A DNA stretch of 64,000 bases. Origin: Ottelia alismoides (Eukaryota > Streptophyta > Magnoliopsida > Alismatales > Hydrocharitaceae). Below, piece by piece: positions 11,765-21,497 of the stretch (within the stretch, counting starts at the first letter, position 1; every line of letters begins with the position of its first letter). The notes under the pieces were generated by a model that made no database searches, was not told where the DNA came from, and was given only the letters and a program-made list of their open reading frames with translations. Made by a program: the position numbers and the translations under genes. The DNA lies in assembly GCA_037367405.1 (NCBI GenBank), contig JAZKJV010003256.1:434001-498000 (forward strand), given 5' to 3'.

Positions 11765-12024
11765 CTATACTTAGGATGATTAGAGCCTAAGTATAGTGAG
11801 GACCAATGTCTGCCATGTGTATATGTTCATCAATTTTTCCTCCTAACCTCGTCCGCCCCATTTTTGCTCTTCTTCTATACTTAGACTGACTAGAGCCTAA
11901 GTATAGGGGGGCGGGTCGACTTCTATACCTTTTGTTCTTTTAACTCTCCTACGCTTAGCACGAGCTATGTCTTTTCCTCGCTTCTTGTGCTCTAAGGACA
12001 TAACAAATGCTAAGTATAGGGGGG
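11765..12024 (+). repeat. Array of three hairpins with polypurine-like 3' arms (element A)
   Basis: Hairpin 1: CTATACTTAGG (11765-11775) pairs perfectly with CCTAAGTATAG (11786-11796), loop 10 nt. Hairpin 2: CTATACTTAG (11875-11884) with CTAAGTATAG (11897-11906), running into GGGGGG (to 11911). Hairpin 3: TACGCTTAGCA (11950-11960) with TGCTAAGTATA (12008-12018), again followed by GGGGGG, enclosing an inner near-inverted pair AGCACGAG / CTTGTGCT. The right arms look like the element's own polypurine tract (AAGTATA-GGGG before the 3' LTR). Element B has the same array at 31871-32226. Confidence 0.8.
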
Positions 12025-12586
12025 CGTGTATATATTACATATATACTTTATCATAGCTTGTACTTTCACGTATTTTTGTATATATTATGTAATAATTACG
12101 GGGTGGGTAAAATTGGGTTAAAAAACTCTCTATAAAGTACATGTATACTTGTATAATATGTATGTTGTATACAAGCTGTAAAATATGTATAATGTGTATA
12201 CTTTTGTAAAATTCTTGTAAATACTACTTTTGTAAAATTTGTTGTAAAATAGGAGGTATACAAAAAAAAACCTTTAAAAAAGAGATGCTTCTTATTTACT
12301 CTGCATATGATCTTTGCATTCATAAAAAATGTCTAGCACTTTGTTCATATGCATTTCATGACATTTGCATTTCATTTTCATATATTGCATATACAAAGTG
12401 AAAAGTTAGTGGGTTCTAAACCAAGTTATGAATAGAAGTCATGGATGGATTTGATTTGACCTTAATCTACTTAATTTCAAAGGAACCTTATAGGAACTGG
12501 AGTTAAGATTTTTCAGGTCGAGCAATTTAATTCTGAGTCCACAAGTCTATGTTTACATGTCATCTTGATTGGTCTAAGTAGAATAT

Positions 12587-12587
12587 T

Positions 12588-12619
<32 letters not shown>

Positions 12620-12620
12620 G
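12587..12620 (+). repeat. Microsatellite (TC)n(AC)n
   Basis: About ten TC units followed by about seven AC units in the tail of element A. The homologous place in D (minus, about 63570) has only a short AACAACACACGC, so the expansion is private to this copy. Confidence 0.85.
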
Positions 12621-13236
12621 ATTCTTTTAGACACTGACCTAACTTGGACAAGCACCATGCACGTAGCTCTTCATTGATGAGGTGGTGAGGAGGAAGAATC
12701 CTTTGGCTTGGAGTAGCACACCAGTGGAAACATCTGTCCTCCTCTAGGGAGGGTAGTGCATCTCAACCTAGTCTAGTGGCGTCGATGTCTAATGACGGGA
12801 TGCTGTGGGTTGCAATAAAGCTTCAAAAGACGGGTAGTCTACTGGCTCAAGAAGAAATACCCCTTATGTACATGCTGAACTTTTGTATATATTAAAAAAA
12901 GAGGAAATCTCCAAAAAAGTTAGATGGGCAATAAGTTAAAAAAAGTCCTGTCGGAGAAAAATGTGAATAAGAAAGGCATATGCTTCAAAGTCTCATACTA
13001 AGGAAGCCTGCAGATGGAGACTTGGTTACACTGGTGGTTGCACTTGAATTTAGAAGGGAATACCCCGCTCCTCGAGGAAAGAGTTGATAGACTGGGGATT
13101 TAGGGTTACCTTGTTAGATGAGGTCATTTCTTTGTCGTTTCTAATATGGAGAGTTACATTTCACTTACACTGTACAAGTAAGATTTATAGTCATTAGCAT
13201 TTGCGTATGAAGATTTATTCTGACTTGAATGTTGAG

Positions 13237-13241
13237 GGGAC
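13237..13241 (+). repeat. Target site duplication of element B, left
   Basis: GGGAC directly before the LTR start; the identical five bases follow the 3' LTR at 36867-36871. Joining the two flanks restores the order seen in the related tail of element D (minus strand, about 62845-62820: TTGAGGTGACCTGAATAG). Confidence 0.93.
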
Positions 13242-14274
13242 TGATAAATCTCAGATTTATCACTCTAAATCTCATTAATTAAGCTCAAATCCCTCAAAAT
13301 CATCAACATTCCTTCATTTATTCAACATAATTAGCATTCATGCATGTTTTAATAAGAATTGCATTTATCCGTTATTTGTGCATAAAATAAGAAGCCAAAA
13401 ATCCCAGATAAAATTGACCTTTAAATAGCCTAACTTCCCCGATTTTTAAATAATTCATGCTAACTCCGAATGACCCAAAACCACCTACACTGTGTACATA
13501 TCACTCACAAGAATAAATAAAAAATACAAAAAATTCACTAACCCAAATAGGTGGACCAAAAACCCAAATTCTAATTCTAGGATTCCCAGACTAAAACCCT
13601 CATATCTTTCCCATCTGGTGTCCATTTTTTTCCTACTCACTTTTGAACTCATTCAATTACCTTCAAAGCAAGACAAAGTTCAAGTGAATCGGAGCTCGTA
13701 AGTGAAAGTTGGGTTTTGGGCCTCTTTTGTACATTTTGTATTTTAGCGATTTTTGACCTATTATTTTATGTACATATTTAACCTATTTTAGTTTATTTCT
13801 TTTTCATCTATCTTCTTTGATACAAGTTTTATTAAAATGCATAAAATATCAAATCCAAACTGAGCTTGAAATCAAAGAAACAAATTGAGTCCACGTCTTC
13901 ACTAACTGTTTGTACAAAAGTCATCTTTTTCGCCTTTTATTTTTTTTCTTTTTATTAATTAATAAAAATCCAAAAAATTAGATTAATGTGTAAATATTTA
14001 TTCTTGATTTTACCACATTTTTTTTCCAGATTTTTATCTGATTTAAAAATAGCAAAAAATATTATAAAACCCAAAAATCAAGGTATTCTATGTACATGGG
14101 ATACCCCAAAATATCACTTTGTGCAATTGATCGATTTTGGTTTTGATGTATTCATGAAAGTTGTATATCTCATCGAGACGAGAAATTTTTGTGAAGAAAC
14201 GTTTTTGATCCGAGGTCGTTTACTCTATATTATCTATTTTCTTTCGATTTATTCTCTGAATTTTGTGGTGCTGA

Positions 14275-15618
14275 CACGTGGCAGCTCTTGGAGATGCCAC
14301 GTGTCAGCCATTTTTGGGGGTTTTTATTATTCATTTTTTATAAAAAAATTAATTAAAAAAACTGCACCTGCGGATCACGTGCCCTCAGGCACGTGTCACG
14401 CACGTACTGCCCCCTCTCAACCTTAGACCGCCACGTGTCCTGACCAGGACCGTCCGATCTCGACCGATTGGATGGTCCCGACCTCAGCTTCTATATCCAG
14501 CCACTTTCCCAAATTCAGCCGCCGCCCCTCAACTTCTCCGCTGGAGATTTCGATGCCTGCCGCCCCGCAAATCTCGCCGCTGATCTCACCATCTCTGATC
14601 CTCGCGAATCCTCATCAAAATCTTGTCGAATCCATTCCCAAATCTCCATCAAATCACACTCCAAATCCCTAACATCTCCCTTCCATGTCCGGTCGACCTC
14701 CATCCCCTATTTAAGCCTCGTTGGCCCTCCGTGGAAGAGCATCCACCGATTAAAGCCAAGATCTGAGGAGGGCGATGACAACGCCTCCCTCGTTCATTCA
14801 TCGGCGAGGTCTGGTTTTCCCCTAGGTCGTTGCAGCGCCGCCAGCGGCGTACTGCTCTGCTCCGGCCTTTTCCCGTCGAGCCAATGGTCAACTCCACCTC
14901 CTCCACCGTCGATAACCTTCAACATCTCCAGCAGCAACGACCGTCTTCGACCAACGACCTACTTTTTCTCTGGTCGACTTCGCCGCCAACTACTTCACCG
15001 ACAACCTCCTGGAGCTTCGTCTCCGTCCGCTCCGACATTCAACTTCATCGCTCCACCGACATCGCTCCAGAGCTTCTTCGACAAGCATCCACAATCAAAG
15101 CTCCACCCTCCAACCTGCTTCAACTTTGCCTTCTCCAATGCATCAATGACAGCCGACGAGCCACTTCATCAACTTCACGCAGCCAGACCCCTCGTCGACC
15201 TCCTCGTCGCACGACGCAGCATCAGCTTGGCCCCCCTCCTAGTGTCGGAGCCCCGCCTCTGCCTTTGTATCTCCGCTACCACCCTCGACATCCCCACCTT
15301 CGCTCTGCCGTACTGCCAGGAGCTGTCCCGAGACCCCCCCGCACACGTGCGAGGCACGTGCATCCCCGAGGGAACGTCAGCCATCACCTGGGGTCACGTG
15401 CTTCACACGTGACCTGTTGGTATATTACGAAGAACCCCCGCAGGTTGGCCCATATTGCACTAAAGTCCAACTCAGAGGTAATGTGCTCTGCACGTGACCC
15501 TCTGGCATATTTATAGTTAACCCCTCGGAGGTCTGCATAATTTCTTTCCAGCCCCCGCTGACCAAGGTCACGTGCTTAGCACGTGACCTCTTGGAATTTT
15601 CAGAAGTCAAAGCACGTG
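14275..15618 (+). promoter_or_regulatory. Cluster of 13 CACGTG (G-box) motifs in the B 5' LTR
   Basis: Exact CACGTG starts: 14275, 14298, 14376, 14390, 14432, 15344, 15355, 15395, 15406, 15491, 15569, 15580, 15613. The 3' LTR keeps twelve at matching places (34529-34680 and 35580-35825). CACGTG is the G-box/ABRE core bound by plant bHLH and bZIP factors (light, abscisic acid, stress); that these copies drive transcription is inference. Five lie upstream of the TATA-like box and eight downstream. Confidence 0.75.
14707..14715 (+). promoter_or_regulatory. TATA-like box, B 5' LTR
   Basis: CTATTTAAG inside a GC-rich setting (CATCCCCTATTTAAGCC); conserved in the 3' LTR at 34944-34952. Transcription start would be expected about 30 nt downstream. 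Confidence 0.6.
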
Positions 15619-15642
15619 ACCTCTTGGAATTTTCAGAAGTCA
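15393..15642 (+). repeat. Degenerate tandem units with paired CACGTG in the B 5' LTR
   Basis: Three units of about 85-90 bp start at about 15393, 15475 and 15567; each has CACGTG twice (once decayed in unit 2) followed by GACC-T-TGG-AT-TT. Unit 3 begins with an 11-nt inverted pair GGTCACGTGCT / AGCACGTGACC separated by one T (15567-15589). A further 33-bp piece (AGCACGTGACCTC... to GAAGTCA) is duplicated at 15578-15643 only in this LTR; the 3' LTR has it once. Confidence 0.7.
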
Positions 15643-16637
15643 CCCTATGACTATTGGTATTTACATTTCACTCCCCCTTTACAGTTTCATGTTTATTTAA
15701 AATTGCATAAATAACCCTGTATTCCTGTATCATTTTAGACATCTACATTGCACTATTTTATTATCCAAAAATAGCATTTTGTTCCACATTTAATTCTCTA
15801 CATCTTGACATATTGGGAACATTTTTGTTTCAATGGTTAATTAATAATTAAATATTTTGTGGAAAATTGCATATTTTGCCCATTTTGTGCTCTAAAATTT
15901 GCCATTGATTAACCGTTGCTCACAAAATTCCTGAAAAATCATGGATTGTAGAATTGATTATGGTTAACATTGTGCACAAAAAGAATTGTATTTGCATACA
16001 TAATTTGCCATATTAAAATTATTTTGCATATTTAATGTTTTGATTTTTAATAGGTATTAAATCTCACATTTTCAAGGTTTAAGATTTTTTTGAGATCTAT
16101 TATTTAGTGATAGATCTTAGATAATTTTATCCCTTGAAAATAATTAGGTTTACTATTTATTATAATTAAATATTGAAATTCACTTTGTTTGCATTTAAAA
16201 ATTCATAAAAAATTCATCTTGCATCCAAAAATTTCAAAAATATTATAGTGCATTCATTTCATCATAATTTGCATCGTGGCCAAGTTTCGTATTTTTCGGA
16301 CATTGTTTGAGCGTGATTTACATTTTAGTCCCTAAAATAGGCCGAATTTGCATTTTGCATTCTTTATTGCATTAAAAATTACAAAAAAAGACCGCCATGA
16401 AAACCGTGCACGAACTTTGATAGACAAAATTTTAGGTTGTTCCTTTGCCTCCTTGTGTTCGACCTTGGGACTTGCCCAAGTAAAATAAACATAAAACCAC
16501 ACGATTAAAAATTGACTAAATATTTGTAGTTATTTTCTTGACCGATTCTGATTGCCGCCTACGACGAAATGACACATATTTTTAAGCAAACGACAATAAT
16601 TCATATTTTTAAACAACGCAATATCGGACTCGTCAGA

Positions 16638-16650
16638 TGGCGCCGTTACC
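16638..16650 (+). other. Primer binding site of element B (tRNA-Asp type)
   Basis: TGGCGCCGTTACC two bases after the LTR end. The plant tRNA-Asp PBS used by Athila/Tat elements is TGGCGCCGTTGCCGGGGA; here the first ten bases match, then one mismatch and loss of the G-run. Confidence 0.75.
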
Positions 16651-17344
16651 AAAAAGGAAAACGACTTAGTTTTTTGTCTTCAAAATTTTTGTTCGATTTT
16701 CCAAATTCGGGTAGTCTGACCCTTGAATTTTTCATTGTAAATTCCATTTTTTTTCTTGCATTTATTTTAGCATTTATTTTTTATTTTTTTGAGTCACTCT
16801 CTTACAACATCTCTCTTATTTTTCTTGCGAGGTACCTGACGTACGTGGAGCGGTTTTTCAAAAACTGAAGCATCTTAACTGACTTCTGAAAAAGCCGTAA
16901 TTAATTTAAGATCGAGTCGAGTCGTGAGAGAGCGTAGAGTCTTGGATTTTACTTTCTGCACTTTTTAATTTCTGTAGTAAACTGCTCATTTATAGCGGTG
17001 TTCATTTGAACTCTCGCGTGTGTAAAGAAGACATTGAACTTTTTCTGTGGTGTGTCGTTGCCTGTTTCGCTCTCCGGTGAGGGTGGGGCCCGACTTGAGT
17101 GGCGATTAGGATAGACCTACACATATGGCTCTCAAAGCATTTTAATTTTTGATTATGATCGTAGGATCTAAGCCCACACTTCACTTTAATTAAGACGCAC
17201 ATAGATCGTTCAATTTAGCCAAATTCAACTCAATTCTTCCCCACTAATAGAACTTTCTGCTAGGTGCGGTTTTTCATCGGCTTGCATTCATATAGACTAA
17301 ATTTCAATTCTTGTATTGCATCCGACATGAAGATTGCGAGGATT

Positions 17345-17373
17345 CACTGTAAGTCTTCTAACTAAGCATACAT
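17345..17373 (+). promoter_or_regulatory. Conserved leader motif, copy 3 (B)
   Basis: CACTGTAAGT then CTTCTAACTAAGCATACAT. The GTAAGT core is kept; the GCATGC palindrome of the other copies has become GCATAC. Confidence 0.6.
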
Positions 17374-17814
17374 CATAGTTTTTCGCATGCATTAGCTTTT
17401 CCCGAACTTCTCCCTCTTGATTTGTCACATAATTTTAAAAAGGAAATTGGGATTGGATGGTAGACATGCATTTGTGCTCATTTAAGTCTTCAGTAATCGC
17501 CTAATTAAAATTGGGACTGCTAAATATAACCAAGTTTAATAACCCATAAAATCAAGATTTTTTGCAGGAGAACAACCCCGTCCTTGGATGCTTTTATTTT
17601 CCCGAGTGAGCGAGAGACATCACTTAAGGCTAGAGCCCAAAACTAGATTATCATATTGACTACCGATTCTACCAAAAACGATTAGCTACTTCTCAGTGAG
17701 GATCTAACGGGTAGCTGGTAAACGGTCCGGATTTCCTTAGCAGAGTGGGTGGTTTAGAGGACACTGCGCAAGGCTCCATCCTCAAATAACAGGTAGCTGT
17801 TCTACGGTCAGTAC

Positions 17815-17960
17815 TTACTCCCATACTAGCTGAAAGTAGGTCCAACTAGTCATATGAATTTGGGCCAGTCATTACGAAAAATTGCCGTTACTCCCATACT
17901 AGCTGAAAGTAGGTCCAACTAGTCGTATAAATTTGGGTCAGTCATTATGAAAAATTGCCG
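17815..17960 (+). repeat. 73-bp tandem duplication in the B leader
   Basis: Units 17815-17887 and 17888-17960, both starting TTACTCCCATACTAGCTG and ending AAAAATTGCCG, with about five single-base differences. Not seen in the leaders of H or C. Confidence 0.92.
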
Positions 17961-18137
17961 GCACCTAACGGTTCGCTAAATTCTTTCCAAGATTGATGTA
18001 TCACCAACTAAAATTGAAAAGAAAATAGCTGAACTCTTACGGCTTCATTGTGTGAGTTGGTGAACCGGGGGTTGATTTGTGTTTGCATTGGTGTGCGTGA
18101 ACCGATTTCGAAGATCAACAACCTCGCATTTGATAAA

Positions 18138-18779
18138 ATGTCTTTTGACTATCCCGTGCAATCGCACCGAGATAAACCATGATGATTCATCCTCAACCTC
18201 CTTTGACAAACACAAGACAATGGTCCGAGCACCCATCTGATCTATATTATGAAAATGAATTTGTCTCAGTTAGGCCCAAATAAGCTAAAACCTCTTCTTT
18301 CAATAATCCTCCAACATTTGCTGGAGACTTTCACCCGCGGATGAATTCAGCCCCCTTATTGAATTCCTACCCGAATCATCCGACCACACATGACCACCTA
18401 CCATCTTGGACTGAATCATCTTATTCTTGATTTCTCGCTAATGAACAATTTCAAGATCAAATCACTTTTGAGGCTCATGACTGGCCGAGAGACCAAACCC
18501 AGATGGAGAGACCCACACTTAATGATTATCAGAGTTGGATTGACCTTGACGATCAGATCCCTATTGACAACCCCGAATATCACTCATTTGATCAACCTAT
18601 ACATACAGAGGACCAAACAGATGATATCGATACATATGTACCCTGTATGACTCCATTATTTGAGGAAACGATCAATCATGACCATGGAAGTAGACTTTAC
18701 TCAAACCAAGATTGCATGCCCGAGTCACGGCATGTTGAGTACGAGACCTACACATTCCCGCAAAATCTTCCCACTGAGC
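18138..18779 (+). pseudogene. B first coding region, part 1 (function unknown)
   Basis: Starts at an ATG (MSFDYPVQSH) at the place where gag begins in related elements. The frame changes near 18180 to one that reads TNTRQWSEHPSDLYYENEFVS and FAGDFHPRMNSAP, and then, after stops at about 18281 and 18429, a clean acidic stretch 18503-18779 (MERPTLNDYQSWIDLDDQ, DDIDTYVPCM, ESRHVEYETY). I see no gag core, zinc knuckle or transmembrane segment. The copia insertion at 18780 cuts it; the right half resumes at 29595. Rich in Asp, Glu, Pro, Tyr; likely a disordered structural or accessory protein of the non-autonomous element (inference). Confidence 0.55.
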
Positions 18780-19252
18780 TGTTAGCAATGTGAGCCCGAG
18801 GCGAACCATTCCTACAATAAATGTTATTGTAATAAATGATTTATCAATAAAAGTTATTGATTATGTTTCACTCCCTTTCTGAGATTGATTGAATGAATGC
18901 ACTATAAGGTCCCTCTATACAATAAGGGTTATGTACCATGGCCAACTTAATAATCATACAGCTATTGATTCATTGATTGAATCATAGAGGCTGATGTATG
19001 AATGAATATCTAAGGGGTTAGATAGAGGACTCATCAAGCATCATCAAATGATTGTTAAGTGATGATCTCCAGTCTGAGTAGGAGATGGAAATCCTTGCTC
19101 ATTAGACTAATATCTGACCGACCTCTTAATGCAGGTCCTCTGCATGGGAATAGTGATTCAGAGGTGTCAGATTAGTTGAGTCAATGGGTTGACTTGACGA
19201 GATCGAGATAACCAAAGACCTATGTTGAATGCTGTCCCAACATAGGCATGCA

Positions 19253-19438
19253 ATATTATAATAAACTAATAATTAATAAAATAATATAATTAAATAATAT
19301 ACGGAATATATATATTAAGTTAAGAAGTTAAGTATTAACAATTTATATTAAGTGGATTAATGGTAATTTAAGTAGAGTAATTATAGAACAAAAATAATAG
19401 AATAATTTCTCATCATCCATTGGTGGGGGTAACTAACA
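19253..19438 (+). repeat. 186-bp insertion private to the copia 5' LTR
   Basis: AT-rich, absent at the same point of both the 3' LTR (GGCATGCATCCTCTG, about 27561) and the solo LTR (about 39241-39252), so it is a gain here and not a loss there. No terminal inverted repeats and no duplication longer than 1 base are visible; read on the minus strand it starts TGTTAGTTACCCCC. Origin unknown: a small non-autonomous element or repair filler. Confidence 0.75.
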
Positions 19439-20908
19439 TCCTCTGACCAGAGACAGATGTGTTGCTATATGTCTGAGTATGTACATTTGGCGGACCAATA
19501 GGTTGATGACCTAACCAAGGTCTATACACCGGCGAGCTGGTTTGCATGTAAGGACTTATGAGTAATACGATCTCTCAAAGGGATCATACAGGTTCACTTG
19601 TGAACCGGGAGACATGAGCTCACTCATGAGGAATTGGGACTGATCAAATTCCATGCATGGTCGTCATGCTTTGGAAGCATGACATGAATTTGAAGGTAAG
19701 ATATATGCTTCATGAAAGCATATGATATATACCAAATCCCAATAACCAAGAATGAGAAACTTAGTGATCAAACACTGAAGATGACAGTGTAAAAGTGATC
19801 TACATCTTTAGAATGATCATAGGTCTTCCAGTATGCATGATGTACAGGTGTTGGGAATACCTGAGGGTGATTTGATCATAAACGATTGTATAACCATGAC
19901 GCTTCCATTCTGAGAAATTGATGAAACAAGTTTAGATTTTAGTGACTCCTCTCAGTAAGAGAAGTGACCTAATCTTAGTCTATGCATTGGACATTGATCT
20001 GAATGAGATTCAGATGCAATAAGTAGATTAGGTTTAAGGTCTTGATTTAATCAAGCATCTTTGGGAGGTCCACGAGATCTGGATTTGAGATGTGATCTCA
20101 AATATCCAAGTCACTATACATGGAACAATACAATCGCCCTGTCGTTATCTTCAAGTATCTGCGGAGAAATCGCATTATTCTTGAAAGGGTTCAAGAATAA
20201 TTCCATAAATCTAAGCATTAAAGAAATTGATGATTAAATGTGATTTAATTATCTTGATATGTATGGAAATTATCCAATGTAATTAAACGAGATTTAATTA
20301 TTGTGGATAAGAATAATGTGGATAGCAATATCTAATTATTCATAATATATTATAAATGTGATTTATAATGTATTAGAGAGAGCTAATTATAATTTATGTT
20401 TGTTGATTAATTATTAATGTGTATTGGATACACATTGTGTAATTAATTGAAAATATAAATTATATTTTATTTTGGGTTGTGAATGTGATTCACGAATTTC
20501 TAATGGTAAGATTGCAATATTCTTAAAATTAATTATGAATTATTTTTGAAGAATAAATCACAACAAAAGTTGTTGGATTAAATAATGGAGATTTTCATGG
20601 AGATATGCAATCTCATGAAATCTCACGAGATTGCTCCCACTTGTATTCAAGTGGACGACCACCATAGCCAATATGGAAATTGGTGGCCGTCCACCATGAT
20701 GCATGGGGAGGCAATCTCCATGTTGGTAATCTCTCTTATTTGATTGGTTTAATTTAGGATTGATGTATATTTGATTTGTCAAATATATTTGATCTAAATT
20801 AAGCTTTAGTTTTTACCAACAACAATCTTGACCATTGGATTAAACTTAAATCAATTTCATCCATTGATTTTAAGTGTCCATGGATTGAGATCCATGGATA
20901 CCAAAACC

Positions 20909-20918
20909 CTATAAATAG
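20909..20918 (+). promoter_or_regulatory. TATA box, copia 5' LTR
   Basis: CTATAAATAG preceded by ACCAAAACC; conserved in the 3' LTR (29027-29036) and, as CTATATAAG, in the solo LTR (40828). Confidence 0.75.
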
Positions 20919-20960
20919 AGAGGCATACCATACTCTCTAAGGTTATGCTTTTGAAGCACA

Positions 20961-20978
20961 TCTCTCTCTCTCTCTCTC
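20961..20978 (+). repeat. CT microsatellite downstream of the copia TATA box
   Basis: Nine CT units; the 3' LTR has a shorter run (about 29080) and the solo LTR two runs (40886 and 40920). Lies in the expected 5'-untranslated part of the transcript. Confidence 0.7.
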
Positions 20979-21393
20979 ACTTTACACGTCAACCCTCTCC
21001 CTCTCCCTTTGGTGGTCATCCACCAAACCCTAGAGGAGAATAGCTGTCGACACCCTCGCCACTGCATCGTCGCTTCGACGTTCTTCGGTTCTCCGTCTTT
21101 TTGGAGTGTTACGCTCGCGAAGAAGATGTTCGATCTCGTATGATGAGATCAGGATTTCACCGTGCTTGGATCAACTCGTTGGTTTGCGAGGATCACACGA
21201 CTCATCCCCGCACTCGCAAGCTTCTTCTCCGATGATCGGACTTGAGACAGGAGGTCTCTTTTCGTAGAGACTCGATCAACCACGCTTCAAGAGGATTCCT
21301 TTATAATTGCTGTGGTTATAGATGAAATGATCCGAGAATCGTTCTTGGATCATGTGGTTTCATTGCATGGAAAATTTTAAATTCTGCTGCATA

Positions 21394-21418
21394 GAACAAC
21401 TAGTACGACTAGTCGTTC
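21394..21418 (+). repeat. Inverted repeat near the copia LTR end
   Basis: GAACAACTAGT and ACTAGTCGTTC (one G-T type mismatch) around a 3-nt spacer. Kept at 29505-29529 in the 3' LTR and, more diverged, at 41328-41352 in the solo LTR. Could fold as an RNA hairpin about 65 nt before the PBS. Confidence 0.7.
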
Positions 21419-21485
21419 TTCGTCGTATTCGAAACGACGCTCACGCTTCCGTGATGTGCTTGAGGATTATTCCATATCATTCAAG

Positions 21486-21497
21486 TGGTATCAGAGC
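21486..21497 (+). other. Primer binding site of the copia element (tRNA-iMet)
   Basis: TGGTATCAGAGC, two bases after the LTR end; the classic plant Ty1/copia PBS complementary to the 3' end of initiator methionine tRNA. Confidence 0.95.

Larger units (their letters stand above)
11656..13241 (+). mobile_element. 3' noncoding tail of element A, left part
   Basis: No protein frame is supported between integrase and LTR. The tail holds the hairpin/polypurine array (11765-12024), an AT-rich stretch with TATATT runs, a CT/CA microsatellite and blocks shared with B (32430-33480) and, on the minus strand, with D (62610-63730): 'CTTAATCTACTTAATTTCA-AGGAACC', 'TTGGACAAGCAC', 'CACGTAGCTCTTCAT', 'GCAATAA-G-TTCAAAAGA-GG' and one ACACTGG box (13026). 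It is interrupted after 13241 by element B; the continuation is 36872-37075. Confidence 0.7.
13242..16635 (+). mobile_element. 5' LTR of element B
   Basis: 3394 bp, from TGATAAATCTCAG to ACTCGTCA. Order: AT-rich U3 with near-terminal inverted sequence (AAATCTCAGATTTATC), a 12-bp perfect inverted repeat TGACACGTGGCA / TGCCACGTGTCA (14272-14283 and 14295-14306), a CACGTG cluster, TATA-like box 14707, GC-rich block to about 15420, tandem CACGTG repeats 15393-15640, then an AT-rich 3' kilobase. Pairs along its whole length with 33493-36866. Confidence 0.92.
16651..18137 (+). mobile_element. Leader of element B
   Basis: About 1.5 kb without a supported gene. It holds the conserved GTAAGT/GCATAC block (17345-17373), 'AAATTGGGACTGCTAA' (about 17508), 'ACAACCCCGTCCTTGG', a 73-bp tandem duplication (17815-17960) and ends with 'GATTTGTGTTTGCATT' shortly before the first ATG (18138). 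One open frame at 16569-16868 (99 aa, Phe/Ile rich) is AT-rich composition, not a gene. Confidence 0.75.
18780..21483 (+). mobile_element. 5' LTR of the copia element
   Basis: 2704 bp. Compared with the 3' LTR it has a 186-bp extra segment (19253-19438), an extra DNA stretch around 20232-20250, TATA box at 20909, CT-repeat 20961-20978, a 1-bp loss at 21294 that removes the GT of a donor-like GAGGTATTCC, and an 11-bp inverted repeat near the end (21394-21418). Confidence 0.92.

Noticed and set aside
14468..15516. Long open frames (314 and 228 aa) in the GC-rich part of the B 5' LTR
   Set aside because: They lie inside an LTR, overlap in different frames, and the paired 3' LTR breaks them (34636-34986 and 35000-35449). 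Low-complexity Pro/Ser-rich translations fit GC-rich composition.
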